Shown here in pieces: positions 1 to 10,490 of a DNA stretch of 64,000 nucleotides (positions are counted from its first letter, which is position 1; each line of letters begins with the position of its first letter). Under the pieces are notes generated by a model. The model had not been told where the DNA came from. It ran no database searches and saw only the letters and a program-made list of their open reading frames with translations. The position numbers and the translations under genes are program-made. Where the stretch lies: assembly GCA_021234155.1 (NCBI GenBank), contig JAJEKV010000100.1:348116-412115 (forward strand), written 5' to 3'. This DNA is from Isoetes taiwanensis. Its lineage: Eukaryota; Streptophyta; Lycopodiopsida; Isoetales; Isoetaceae.

Positions 1-1330
1 AAATTTGAAAGTGCGATTTTAAGCAAATAAATGATGAAACTAGTGACTTAGATTGGTTATTCTCTTATAGTGGGAGATGCCATCTGCTGATATAATATGC
101 CCCAAGTATTCAACTCTTTCGGTGGCGAAATGACATTTCGACAATTTCGCATAAAGCTGGTGCCTTCTCAGCTTCTCAAGTACCCTTCTCAAATGTTGAA
201 TGTGCTCCTCTAGGGACTTGCTATACACTAAGATGTCATCGAAGAACACGATAACAAATATGTCAAGGAATTCCCGAAAGATATCGTTCATGAGTCTCAT
301 GAATGTTGCTGGGGCATTTGATAGGCCAAATGGCATGACTGTGAATTCATAGTGGACGTATCTTGTTCGGAAGGCCGTCTTGTGAATATCTTCCTCCTTG
401 ATTCTGATTTGATGATATCCAGACCTTAAGTCTATTTTGGAAAGACCACGGCACCTTGTAACCGATCCATCGGGTCATCCTTTCTGGGTAAGGCATACTT
501 GTTCTTGATTGTGTGTTTGTTTAATTGGCGATAGTCAATACACATCCTCGAGGCTTCCATCTTTCTTTTTGACGAATAAGATGGGGGCTCGAACGAGAGA
601 CACTAGGTCTTATGAACCCTAGGTCTAACTTGCTCTTGCAATTGCTTCTTCAACTCGATAGTTCGTGAGTCATCATTCTATATGGTGCCTTACTTGTGGG
701 CTTAGTGCACGGTTCAAGTGCAATTTAGCACTCTACTCCCTATATGGCGGAAGCTCCTTGATTTCGTCGGGAACAAGTCATGGAATTCTTCTATTAGCTT
801 GGCTACCGCTTGGGTAGTTTGCTTCTTGGTTTATCTTCCTTATCTTACTCGGTGCCTCTTCTTGACAAGTTCTAATTTGAAGATGTATGCAACTTGCTCC
901 TTTTGATGCATCTAAGTAATTTCTTACTCGACATGCATTGCATTATAGGTGTCACTTGCTTACCCGAGATTTCTATGATTTTCCGTTAGGCGTCGTGAGC
1001 TTCACCTTCCGCTCTCCACAATCTATTTGTGCTTTTCGGGGTTGAGGTATTCCATACCTATGATGAGGTCATATTTTCCTATGCTCATGATCTCTGCTCC
1101 CATTTCAATATTGATACCTGGTAAGTCTATATTGAAATTCACCCTTTTGCCCGGTAGTGTGCGATGGCTCACGGCTAACACTCTTTGGTCGGGGCTTAGA
1201 CTTTAGTGTTTTCAACTTTAGCATTTGTGCCATCCTTGGTGATGCGAAATTGTGGGAACTGCCACAGTCTATGAGGACTATAAAAGATTTGGCGGCTATT
1301 TTACCAATCGTGGATATTACTTGGTAATGG
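1..1330 (-). pseudogene. pol: pol of element A: protease and reverse transcriptase (cut by window edge)
   Basis: On the minus strand, about 1290-1250 reads IDCGSSHNFAS, an aspartic-protease active site with DCG in place of D-S/T-G. It is followed by FNIDLPGINIEMGAEIM and GKYDLIIGMEYL (about 1140-1040). Reverse transcriptase follows from about 690, with stops and shifts, to a clean stretch at 336-40 holding [12 protein letters not shown], the catalytic FFDDILVYS and [20 protein letters not shown]. RNase H, integrase and chromodomain would lie left of position 1. Confidence 0.88.
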
Positions 1331-1499
1331 GCTCTCTGGCGGCTTTACGTGTCTATGGCGGCAAAGATGTGACATTCACCATGGATATAGTCGTCCCTTA
1401 GTCCTCCTCCTCCTCTTACGTTGGGGTCTCCCAACCTCCCATCTCCCCAGTCTTTGCATTGATCCGCGAACGGGCGGTTAGGTGTTCTATGCCCACAGG

Positions 1500-2715
1500 C
1501 TGGAAACACCGGAAGCACAACTTGTTTTTTCTATACATTCCTGCCGCTTTTCCTTCGGGATGGAGTTGAGGAACTGCTTGACTGTCTTTGAGTAATTCGA
1601 GCCTCCCCCTTGTCCTTTATCTTTGAAGCTGACCTGCTTTTTCTCTGGCTATTTCCATTGATTTCCGGTGTATGGAGTCTTTGCAGGCGATGGACTGTTT
1701 GCTCTTGGGCTCTGGCCTCCATATGCTTTTCCTTTGTCATACCACTGCTTGGGTTCACTTTTCTGAGGCCCTGTCCCTTGCAGGCTCAGTGCCTTCGCTT
1801 CCGCCTCCGATACTGAGCGTGGGTTGAGGGCTCGGACTATCTTCCGTAGGTCCTCATTCAACCCCTCCACATAGCCTTCCACTGCCCTTCTCTCGCTGAG
1901 TTTTGGCACATATAGCCTCAACCTCATGAACTCTTCCGGTATATTTTACATGCGGTTTTGTTTCCCCCCGTTGCAATCGTGGGCGCTTGCATCCGGTGGC
2001 ACTTGTGTTCTCTTGGAACATAGTGCTTTTGAAGGCCCTTCGCGAACTTTGTAAACTGCACTTGTCTCTGCTCATCCCATGGGCTTTAGCATAACCCTCC
2101 ACCAAATCTGGAGGGCTGCCCTTTCAAGTTAGCAGTGGCTACCCTGCCCTTATCTTTATCTTTCACGCCGTAAGCATTTCCGTACTCACTCATCTCGTCT
2201 AGCCATGCTTCGGCTTCCATCCCTGATCTGTTTTCGCCGGAAAACTGTTCCAGCTTGCGTGCTTTCCAAACATTACTTAAGGCCGAATCGACCTTCTTCT
2301 GGTAGTCGGATTGGCCTTGCTGCCTCCCCGTTATTCTTTCTTCCTTCCGGGCCGTTCTTACTGTTTCTTCCTCAGACTCAGAGCTTGAATCCGAGCTGTC
2401 GGAAGAGCTGGAACTAGAAGATCTGGGTCGGTTCCTCTTTTTCTCCTTTCCTTTGTGCTGAGAACGGGCCTCTGGGACCTGTACATTCTGGTCCTGCCTG
2501 TTTCTTCCTCCGTGCACGGCCATGGCTTTGATTTCTTTGCGGTCGACCTCATCTGCGAGATTTCTTCTTCCGGTGTCGGTGCGTAATACTCTTCGAATAG
2601 TTCCCGAGGCTGGAATTGTCTGAGAGGTGTCTGATCGCCTTGGGCTTGGAACTCAAGGTCGACATTCCTGGCTGCTCTGACTGCACATATTACATTGGCA
2701 CCCTTTATCATGAGT
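1500..2715 (-). pseudogene. gag: gag of element A
   Basis: Minus-strand reading from about 2711: a TPEEEISQM motif, then a Ser/Asp/Glu-rich low-complexity stretch (about 2420-2360), then YQKKVDSALSNVWKARKLEQF, EAEAWLDEM and DKDKG, the start of a Retrotrans_gag-type capsid domain. Later pieces in other frames (GLNEDLRKIVRALNPR at about 1870-1800, then the degraded zinc-knuckle region about 1560-1500) complete it. Several frameshifts. It matches gag of element B at 53624-54880 in the same order. Confidence 0.8.
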
Positions 2716-2870
2716 TCCTTTTGTTGGTTGCATTATGTGTTTAAATGATATGATTGTTAAGACAACGATACCAAAAAAAACATTTTGGAATGCAATTCAA
2801 AAAGGATCTTATATTAATATATATAGCCGATATATCTTAATACAGTAGTCATGATTTTCATTACATTAAT

Positions 2871-4379
2871 TTACTGATAGTCTGGGTGATCCTCAAGGAA
2901 CTTCTTTACTTGGGCTATACCTACTGTACTTCCCAAGTTCCTAAGTATATCCCTTGCTGATCCCCCTCGGATGGCGGATGCTAGCTCTTCCACCCGTCTA
3001 TGGGAGGTATGAGCTGCTGTCACCGCTAACCTACCTTGTCGAAGGTGTGGTACTGCAAAGTCGAAAATGCCCAAGACTGTTTTCCGCTTCACCAAAATAA
3101 CATGGTCGACTTTTTCTGATAGGCGTGCGTGCATGCCAAATCCCTAAGTGTGCTACTAGCATCCGCGACAGACTTCCTCTCCGGCGTGGGCTGAAGCGCT
3201 TGTGAAATATTATTACTCTACCATCTGTTAGGAGCGGAAGATAATATTTGAGTGCTGCTCCCGGTACTCCTCCACGTGCTCCTGAGGTACCCCTGTGCCT
3301 TGATGCATATTGGTCGACGGGTACTTGAACTAATTCCTTATAATCGTGGAAGAACGATGTATTACTTTGTCAGGTTTGTGGCTCTCCCTTGGAATTTTGC
3401 TACTGTTCTTTGCAGGAAGAAGACTCCCCTTGAAGTACTCTTGTTGTCTTCCCCTTATTCCCATCTACTCCACGAGTGCTATAAACTCCTCCTCGGTAGG
3501 GAGTTCTTCCGCCATCATACCTCGATGGCCGTAAGCTTCCATGTCCGGCATGGTATGTCTGTGTAAAGTAGCTGCTTCTTTTGCACGAGAAAATCTTGGC
3601 TTCTTGGTCGATGAAGTCTTCTAAATCCGGCCGTTGCCGTAGAAGGTGAAGGAGTTCATCGTAGCGGTAGCCTCTGTCCCCCGCATTCGGGAGAGGTTTT
3701 GATGTCATTTAGCGCAAGTATTCTTGTCCTTCGACTATGATTGGTGCTAGACTTGTTATTCCCGGCCGGATTGGTTGTGCAATCCTCGGGGTGGTCTGTC
3801 ATCTTCGGCGGGTGATGTCTTGTTCCGGCTTCACGGCGTTCCTCCTCGGGTCCACCTCTATGTCATCCTCGCTTTCTCGCCGAGTCTTCACTCTCTTCGG
3901 ATGCTTCTGCTATGGTCTCTTCATTACTCCAGGGGCGTCATCATTCTTTGCGTCCAAGGGTGACCTCCGGTGGCTGAATTGATGGTTAAGCCTATTACGG
4001 TTTCGGCCCTATATACTAGATATAAGCTAAAAGTCTGTGTTGTAGAGAAGAAAACTTTTCCATTGCCATTTTAGGGTCATGTAGGCTGGTAAGTAGCGGT
4101 TGGTTCTGCTCCTCAATGCTTTGGCAATATTGGGTACATGACTGAGGGTTGTTTGCATTATGGTCCTTGGTACAAAGTACCCTATGCATGGCGGTATCTT
4201 CTGTAAGCTAGGGACAACTTTCTCTTGGAATTCTTGCAAGACTTGGTCGGGTAGAAAGGGTTGGAGTTCGGAGGTTTTGAAAGGTCAAATTCTTTTGAAA
4301 TACTTGGAATACTATATTGACATCTACTTCAAAGAATGTGGGGGGGCGCTTATACCAACTGATGAAAGATTCTAGCCAT
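2871..4379 (-). pseudogene. Second accessory gene of element A, unknown function (broken)
   Basis: Not recognised. The ATG is at 4379. Pieces in shifting frames match the element B gene (51934-53461) in order: VDVN..FQVF, then PSLQKIPPCIGYFVPR and HVPNIAKALRS (about 4239-4060), GITSLAP and the DFI motif (about 3770-3600), DGRVIIFHKRFSP (about 3220), and the C-terminal block FDFAVPHLRQGRLAVTAA...AQVKKFLEDHPDYQ ending at 2871. The overall length (about 1.5 kb) equals that of the element B gene, so both probably descend from one protein of about 500 residues. It has no TM segments, zinc knuckle or known catalytic motif that I can see. It stands between the H3-like gene and gag, with its own TATA box. 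Confidence 0.7.
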
Positions 4380-4493
4380 GACGAGAATTGTGTTGTCGAT
4401 ATCAAACGGAATTGCACCCTTTGAGTAAAATTTGGAGATCAGCCTCAATCGCAGGGCTTGATTGTTGTGGTTGAGGTTTAGGGGTTATGCGGG

Positions 4494-4501
4494 TATATAT
4501 A
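4494..4501 (-). promoter_or_regulatory. TATA box of second accessory gene, element A
   Basis: Minus strand reads CCCTATATATACCC. It is 115-122 nt before the ATG at 4379; the equivalent TATA box of element B is at the same distance from its ATG. Confidence 0.65.
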
Positions 4502-4683
4502 GGGAATTTATGCCCTAAAATTTTTAGGGTTTCTAAAACTCCTAACATTTGGGGTGAAGGCTGATGTTTCTTGGTTAATTTTAGGCTAGAAGTGGCTTGT
4601 CTACAGTCTTAGGGTTCTAATGCAACAATTTTTGGCCGATTTGGGTATGTCTAGCTCAAGTTATGAACTTGGGAAGGTTGGGC

Positions 4684-4750
4684 GACTCTAAGAGTGCGCG
4701 AGGGGGGTGTTAGGTTGGGACCTAAGTATGCTCTGGCGCACTCTTGGAGT
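4684..4750. repeat. Palindrome 5 of element A (before second cassette)
   Basis: GACTCTAAGAGTGCGC pairs with GCGCACTCTTGGAGT; inner TTAGGTT/GACCTAA. It lies 183 nt before the TATA box of the next gene (178 nt in element B). Confidence 0.88.
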
Positions 4751-4882
4751 TGTTAGCCTATTGCTGTCAAATGGGTGCCAAAAAATGCGGTGGAAGGGGT
4801 AATTCCCTCGTAGTCTTCTTCCTAAATGCGAGTTCCTTTGTTTATTTACTCGGTTTGGAGTTCCTTTGTTCCAGTTGACTGG

Positions 4883-4954
4883 ATGACTCTAAGAGTGCGC
4901 GAGGAGGGGGTTAGGTCGGGACCTAACTATGCTCTGGCGCACTCTTGGAGTCAT
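4883..4954. repeat. Palindrome 4 of element A (downstream of H3-like gene)
   Basis: ATGACTCTAAGAGTGCGC pairs with GCGCACTCTTGGAGTCAT; inner stem TTAGGTC/GACCTAA. It begins 142 nt past the stop of the H3-like gene, almost the same distance as in element B (145 nt). Confidence 0.9.
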
Positions 4955-5095
4955 TGGTCAAATTACCCCAATTGCTCAAAAACTAACACTGTACCTAATG
5001 AATGCACATATTTAAATGACTATATATCTTTATTATTCAAAATTTTATACATCAGATATAATCCTGTTAGTTACAAAAAGGTAGTTTCCCTTCTA

Positions 5096-6277
5096 TTAGT
5101 CTCTCCTCTTGATGTATTTAGCGAGTTTTATATCCTTTGGTTGAAGGGTGACTCTTTTTGCATGGAGAGTGCATGCCAAAGAATCTTCGAAATGCTGTAC
5201 GACCTCCATCTCTGCTGCCTCTTGTAAAGCGAGTAACATGTCGTTGGTTACTCGCTTGTTGGGGTCGAACTCCCACAAGATTTCTCGGACGAACCTCTGG
5301 AATGCTGCTCTCGGGATGAGAAATCCGTAGCTCCTTTGGAAGTGTTTGATTTCTCGCAGGGCTCTCGCAAAAGGGGAGTCTTGAGATCTCTTCATAGGTT
5401 TCTTCGGAGGCTCCGGGAGCTCTGGTGGAGGTATCAGCTGGGGTGCTCCTCGTGTTGGCCGACCTCCTTCGATGTATTTTACCCTATGGGCCTGGTAGTA
5501 AGCATCGTACTCGTCGTACATCTTCTTGTACATTGTGTAGTCCGCTAGCTCCTTCTTGTATCTCCTTTCGGGCCCTAGAGTGTACGAGTCCCTGGCCGTC
5601 TTCTTTGCTTTCCCTTCCTTCGCTTTCTCGTCACCCCGCTTCTTTGCCTGTTGCCATTCTGAAAACGGTGGGGGCAATGGCGGGGGGTAGGTCACCTTAA
5701 AATCTCGGTAGGTTCTTGAGTTGGGCGTGGTTCTTCCTCGCGGGTTTCATCTGTTTCAGGTTGAGGGTTAGGCTTCTGCTGTGAGGATTCTCCCGTTCCG
5801 AGAAGGGTTGCCTCCAAGAATTCTGCTATATCATCAGTGTCTTCTGACGAAGCTGGGGGTTGTTCGTCTTCGGTTGGTTCGTTTATGGTTACGCCGACCG
5901 AGGTTCTCCTCTTCTTAGGTGGGGGCTCTTGAGTCATTACCCTTTTCCCTTTGGGGTCGGGATCCTCTCTATTCTTGGTTCTTTGTTCCCGCCATTGGTC
6001 GTCTTCTGCTTCTGGAACCTCCTCATCTGCTTTTCTTCTCGCTTTGTCCTCCTTTCTCTTGGCTCTTTCTTCTCTTCTCTTTGCCTTTTCTTCTTTCTTC
6101 TTGGCCTTTTCTTCTTTCCTCCGCCTCTTTTCCAAATTCCTGTAATACCTAGGCCGCCTCTCCATGTCAGCCTTCAGTTTGTCGTCAGCATCTTTGAGCT
6201 TCTGTTCAGCTGCGAGCACTTGGGCGCTGGGCCTATCGTCCTTCTTTGGCTTTATGGTTTTGTTTGGTCCTAGCCAT
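5096..6277 (-). pseudogene. Retrotransposon-encoded histone H3-like protein, element A (frameshifted)
   Basis: The ATG at 6277 starts MARTKQ, the histone H3 N-terminus. A frameshift follows within about 10 codons, and the frame then reads a long lysine/arginine/glutamate-rich helical linker (about 6260-5700). A second shift near 5700 leads into YPPPLPPPF, a tyrosine-rich module (YDAYYQAHRV, IEGGRPT) shared with element B, and an H3 histone fold ending at TAA 5096. The fold aligns with plant H3 without gaps: ALREIKHFQRS (alpha-N), FQRFVREI (alpha-1), ALQEAAE and FEDSLAC (alpha-2), HAKRVT (loop 2), PKDIKLAKYI (alpha-3). By hand about 43 of 86 positions are identical to canonical H3 as I recall it. 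HFQ and LIPRAAF recall plant CENH3, but loop 1 has canonical H3 length. The gene sits between the PBS and gag, with its own TATA box and flanking palindromes. The two shifts make this copy non-functional unless they are sequence errors. Confidence 0.92.
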
Positions 6278-6380
6278 TGTATGACAGCGTCTGATTTGGA
6301 GCAGGGCGCCAAAAGATCGGCTAATGAGAAGGAGCTCGTGGAAGCACGGAAGAAACCCTAAAAAATGAGCCTATGTCCCG

Positions 6381-6389
6381 TAATTTATA
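6381..6389 (-). promoter_or_regulatory. TATA box of the H3-like gene, element A
   Basis: Minus strand reads CCCTATAAATTACGG. The TATA is about 104-112 nt before the ATG at 6277, matching element B (TATAAATA about 103-110 nt before its ATG). AAACCCTA-type motifs (plant telo-box-like) lie on both sides, near 6352 and 6403. Confidence 0.65.
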
Positions 6390-6499
6390 GGGGTTGGATT
6401 TTTAGGGTTTGGTCGAATTAGTCTTCTGGTTGGTTTGCTGGCGAAAGTCTCCTCATCTTGGGCGAAATTGGGGTCTTGTTTGGTCCTGCTTCTTCGAAT

Positions 6500-6568
6500 G
6501 GCTCTAAGAGTGCGCGAGGAGGGGGGTTAGGTCGGGACCTAACTATGGTCTGGCGCACTCTTGGAGTC
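6500..6568. repeat. Palindrome 3 of element A (upstream of H3-like gene)
   Basis: Same design: CTCTAAGAGTGCGC pairs with GCGCACTCTTGGAG, with inner TTAGGTC/GACCTAA. It lies about 110 bp upstream of the TATA box of the H3-like gene. Confidence 0.88.
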
Positions 6569-6710
6569 GTTGGCCTTCTCTGCTCCAACACATCCAATTT
6601 ACACAATTTACATATTGTTACCCACTAATTTAAGCATTCTAAGCAAGATCCTATTATTACTTTGACCCTTTGATTAATTTATAATCAATTTTTAAGATCA
6701 CTTTTAGGGA

Positions 6711-6780
6711 TGACTCTAAGAGTGCGCGGGGAGGGGGTTAGGTCGGGACCTAACTATACTCTGGCGCACTCTTGGAGTCA
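6711..6780. repeat. Palindrome 2 of element A (upstream of H3-like gene)
   Basis: Outer arms TGACTCTAAGAGTGCGC and GCGCACTCTTGGAGTCA, inner stem TTAGGTC/GACCTAA. The dyad spans 70 bp; the loop side carries a G-rich run. Confidence 0.88.
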
Positions 6781-6921
6781 TTGTTCCAAAAGTGACTTGT
6801 ACTTAATGTTTTTCGATGTTTTAACATACAATCCTAGCTATTTCGAGCTTTTTGATTGGGATTTCATCTTTTATTTTACCATTTGGAGTTCCTAAGGCCA
6901 AGTTCCAGGGTTCATATGGGG

Positions 6922-6994
6922 TGACTACTCTAAGAGTGCGCGAGAGGGCCATTAGGTCTGAACCTAACATGCTCCTGGCGCACTCTTGGAGTCA
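6922..6994. repeat. Palindrome 1 of element A (upstream of H3-like gene)
   Basis: Imperfect palindrome: the outer stem pairs an arm holding AAGAGTGCGC with an arm holding GCGCACTCTTGGAGTC; an inner stem pairs ATTAGGT with ACCTAA. It is the most decayed of the five copies, with ACTACTC at its left end. Confidence 0.8.
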
Positions 6995-7240
6995 TTGGCC
7001 AAAAGTGCTTGAAATTTAGTAGGATCTTTTAAGCGCTCTTTCGACTGTTTGTTCTATCTTACGTATGTTCTCTATTTATCCTAATCTTAGATAATTACTA
7101 ACTCTACCCTGGAGAAAAAAAAAAAAATTCCCGCTACTCGAGGTTTATGCTTGGGCTTTTACCTCCAAGACTGAATGTCTAGATGAGTTAGTTCCTATAG
7201 GGTTTTGGTCAGTGCTCGATCCTGGTCTGCCAAGATCAGA

Positions 7241-7253
7241 GCTCTGATACCAT
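7241..7253 (-). other. Primer-binding site of element A
   Basis: On the minus strand, directly after the LTR, stands TGGTATCAGAGC, the standard complement of the 3' end of plant initiator tRNA-Met. It fixes the element's orientation and the inner LTR border. Confidence 0.92.
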
Positions 7254-9147
7254 TGTGACGGCCCCGGCTCATATACGATGCCCCGATCGTATACAAACCG
7301 GAGATCATCCCTCAAACCAAAGATCGCCCGCTGATGTGGTCATCCACCTATCATCGGGCCCTCGATGGTGGCCAAGAACCCGGGGAAGAATGGACGTGTC
7401 ATTCATCCCGCCTCCCTCGATCGACCTAGCAGCAACGCCAAACCAAACAAAACATGAGCACGTAACATCAAACAATAATAATATACCCACCTCGAAGGGT
7501 GGTCCACCATATCACAAAGATGCCGCATCACACATCGCGACATCAACCCCGACATAGGGAAGATCCTACCCGTGCTCGCACTCATGGGGATCGATCGTTG
7601 GCGGCTTGGGGTCTCCGTGAGAGCAATGCGCATGCAATTCATGGCAAATGGATTTGGGCGGCAAAGGAACATGGCCGTTGGGTAGTCCACTCCATCCGCC
7701 CCTCATGCATACTATGCATAGGCTGAAAAGTATTGGAGCGGCACCGTAGCTGTTTGCCGGGTGAATAGCGGGGGGCTACTACTACTTGGTTGCATCTCCC
7801 CAGTCCCAATGAGGCAGGAGGAGATCTCTCTCCTCCAGAAGGTTCATGCTATCCACGGGCGAGCTAGAGAGCCACTGCTCGTATACGACTTGAACTCACT
7901 GGAAGATGAAGCATCACCCCACGAGTGTCGAGCCCATACCCTGCCCTCACGCAGTGCCAGGGTATTAGGCCTAGCTCACAACGTTCCCCGGCCGTCTTTA
8001 CGCGCCAGCGGGATCAACCGTGAATAGACAAGCGGGTAAAAGCATGTTAGGGTGTACCACTTTTGGAACCTGCAAAAGTACATACACTAGGTACTTCAGA
8101 ATTGGGTACTTTCTCATTTTTCTTTTCATTAAAACTAATACAAAATTCCAAAATAAAAGTCAAGGACGTGTTAATATTCAAAGTTAAGATAAAGATAATC
8201 CTATCGGAGACCAATACATGTATAAAAAGTTCTAAGACATACCTTATATTGAGATATTACATAGGTACCCAGTACCCAGTCCTGGCTACCTTTTTAGGTA
8301 CTTTTTTGGTCACTAAATAATACTTTTTAAGGGACACCCTAACATGCTTTTACCCAAGCCCTCCCTTGTCAGCCGGTCTAGTTCCGCCACCCACAGCCAG
8401 GCGGGCTCTTATGCACAGGCCGCAATAATTGGGAATTAATGGGCTAAAACTATGATCATACAACTACTTGGGCGCTGGGTCTCTACCCCCCTTCCCAATA
8501 CACAAGAGTGGCGCATAGAATGTCACAATATCATCACAACAGAACTGAAACAATAGAATACATCTATTCTAATCTACCTAATCATACATGGTTAGGTTCC
8601 TTTGTTATTATCTATCATTCTTAGGCTGTAGGGGTCACCTATAGCTAAGAATGAACACTAATCCTATAGAATGAGGGCTGAAAACTCGGATCTAACTATC
8701 GGATCAACCACTAACCGGCTTCTTGGCTGGTTCCCACTCCTCTGAAGGCGTCCATGCTGCTGAATCTCGAGATTGCTGGCTTGGATCGAGCTGCTACTAA
8801 GGAATGTCGGTTCCTCTGCTACTGTTCACGCGAGAAAACGTCCACTGCTGCTCCAATCCGACTTACGGGGCTGGGAACTGAAAGGGTTTCCCTTTTAGGG
8901 TTTATGCCCCTTTATCCCCACGACTTTAGGGCTGGGCCCTGATTGGTCAATGGGCTATTGCCACATGGCAAAAGGATATTATATTCACATGTGGCCTTAG
9001 CATGTGCAATATAATAGGTCACAAGGTTGTACCCTAGGGTACTACCCCTTTATGGTCGATGCGTACATGTCGTCTAAGTTGACATGTACTAGTGACGTGT
9101 CAGTATAATATACGTATTCATACCGTATATTATCCTGGAACGTCACA
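7254..9147 (-). repeat. 5' LTR of element A
   Basis: The LTR begins TGTGACGTTCC at 9147 (minus strand) and ends at TGTCA next to the primer-binding site; both ends are short inverted repeats (TGTGACG and CGTCACA on the plus strand). Its first 100 bp resemble the start of the element B LTR (TGTGACGTTCCAG, then ATACG-rich palindromic sequence). A 322-bp MITE at 8034-8355 interrupts it; without that it is about 1.57 kb, close to the 1.67 kb of element B. Confidence 0.85.
8034..8355. mobile_element. MITE family 1, copy inside LTR of element A
   Basis: A 322-bp element with 22-bp perfect terminal inverted repeats starting GGGTAAAAGCATGTTAG. It is flanked by the 4-bp direct repeat AAGC (8030-8033 and 8356-8359). 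The inside is AT-rich, has repeated GGTAC motifs near the right end and has no coding capacity. A near-identical copy lies at 56219-56539 inside pol of element B. It is non-autonomous; the superfamily is not certain, although 4-bp duplications exclude most common plant TIR groups. Confidence 0.9.
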
Positions 9148-10234
9148 AAATCGGAGCCCTAGAATCGTGCAAATAGAAGCAGAAATGTTGAAACGCAATG
9201 CAAATCTGCTTGTCCTCCATCCTTGCAACAACTCGTCCAAAAATCTATTGCCTTAAAACCTAATATATAGTTAGTACACACCAAAAAAATACGTGCAAAT
9301 AGGAAAAAGGATGCACAACCACATGGGTTGCCCTATTCTTTAAAATTAATGGCTAATGAGGAGTGCACTCTAGAAATACTATTTAATGCATGCACACGAC
9401 CAAATAAAAAAAAATATCAATTTAGTAAGCATATAAAAATTTGAGGGAAACCCCCTGTTATTATGCTAGATATTTTAAAGCAATAGAGGCAATACCAGAA
9501 GGAGCATCCAACATCACCAAAGGCACACCAAACCCTCGCTGATTGGAAACCGCCCCGCATCTTTCTTCGGCATTATGATTGATGGCAGCCAAAATGACAG
9601 GCCAATTTCGGCCCGTAATCTGACACTAATTTAAAATCAATCACACCCCAACCTAAAGTAATACTAGTAACGGTTCTCGACGTTGCCGGGCATAAGCAGG
9701 GTCGTCGTATTGCAAGGAACGATGAAGATGCACTTATAGATGCACTTATAGATGTAGCACAAATGTCGATGCTAGGTGTGTTGAGTTGCCCTAGCATGAT
9801 AAAGATGTGTGCTATTTGAATTGATGCATTTCTAGATAGTACAAATAATTTATGCATTGAAATAACGACATTTTTTCTGAAAATTTTATTAAAGTCGTAC
9901 TGGAAAAAAAAGTCATAAGTGGTTGAGAGAGGTATAATGGGCATGTGTAGTGTGAATGTTTGTACATGCAATCAAATGTGAAAGGACTTTATATTGAGGT
10001 CCATGGAAGATATTTACTTGTAGGATGTGGATTCTTCAACGAACAACATTATTACTGAGCCAATGTTATGTAATACATGGAATTTGAAATCAGGTTGTAA
10101 ATCCTCCCATGGACCCTCTATTTACCCTTTGGGAACCTTTGCAACAAATTTTGTTAAGATAGTAACCAACGTTCAAGTCCTCACATAAGTGAAGGGTGAA
10201 ATCTGAATGCATATAGGTGTACAGTTGACTGAAG

Positions 10235-10490
10235 ATGCATAGTTTGGAATAGTTTTTGTAGCTCCTTGGAATTCCACTCCTAGTTCAAGCTTTGACATAA
10301 ATGAAATGTGAAATCCAATTGCATGTAACCATATAGTTGTACAGTTGATGAAAATGCATAGTTTGGAAAAGCTTTGCCAGGACCTTGGGGTTCTACTATG
10401 TATAGTTTAGAAAAGCTTTGGTAGGTCCTTGGGGTTCTACCATGCATAGTTTGGAAAATCTTTGGTAGGTCCTTGGGGTTCTACTGCTAG
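10235..10490. repeat. Tandem repeat, about 45-53-bp unit, four imperfect copies
   Basis: The motif TGCATAGTTTGGAAAAGCTTTG followed by CCTTGGGGTTCTAC recurs at about 10240, 10355, 10400 and 10445; the last three are contiguous. Copies differ by a few substitutions. Confidence 0.85.

Larger units (their letters stand above)
1..9147 (-). mobile_element. Element A: Ty3/gypsy retrotransposon with histone H3-like gene (5' part)
   Basis: Read on the minus strand: LTR (9147-7254), initiator-Met primer-binding site (7253-7241), three palindromes, H3-like gene (6277-5096), two palindromes, a second accessory gene (4379-2871), gag (about 2715-1500) and pol (protease and reverse transcriptase, about 1330-1). 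The window edge cuts it inside pol, so the 3' LTR and target-site duplication cannot be seen. It is the same family as element B at 47626-62232: gene order, promoters and protein motifs match, but the DNA is well diverged. Coding parts carry several frameshifts and stops, so this copy is dead. The order gag, protease, reverse transcriptase and the PBS are typical of Ty3/gypsy; the genes upstream of gag are not. Confidence 0.93.

Noticed and set aside
6255-6277. MARTKQ in element A as a chance hexapeptide
   Set aside because: It stands at the ATG expected from the TATA spacing and begins the same gene that ends in an H3 fold; element B has the longer MARTKQTARK at the same point.
4684-6994. 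Palindromes as replication-dependent histone mRNA stem-loops
   Set aside because: They are far longer than the 16-nt SLBP stem-loop, occur upstream as well as downstream, and differ in sequence between elements.
4684-6994. Palindromes as a CRISPR array
   Set aside because: Spacing is irregular (about 200 bp and 1.5 kb), the repeats are long nested palindromes, and the setting is a eukaryotic retrotransposon.
9573-9971. 132-codon frame on the minus strand
   Set aside because: Low-complexity, contains internal duplicated sequence, no family motif; likely chance.
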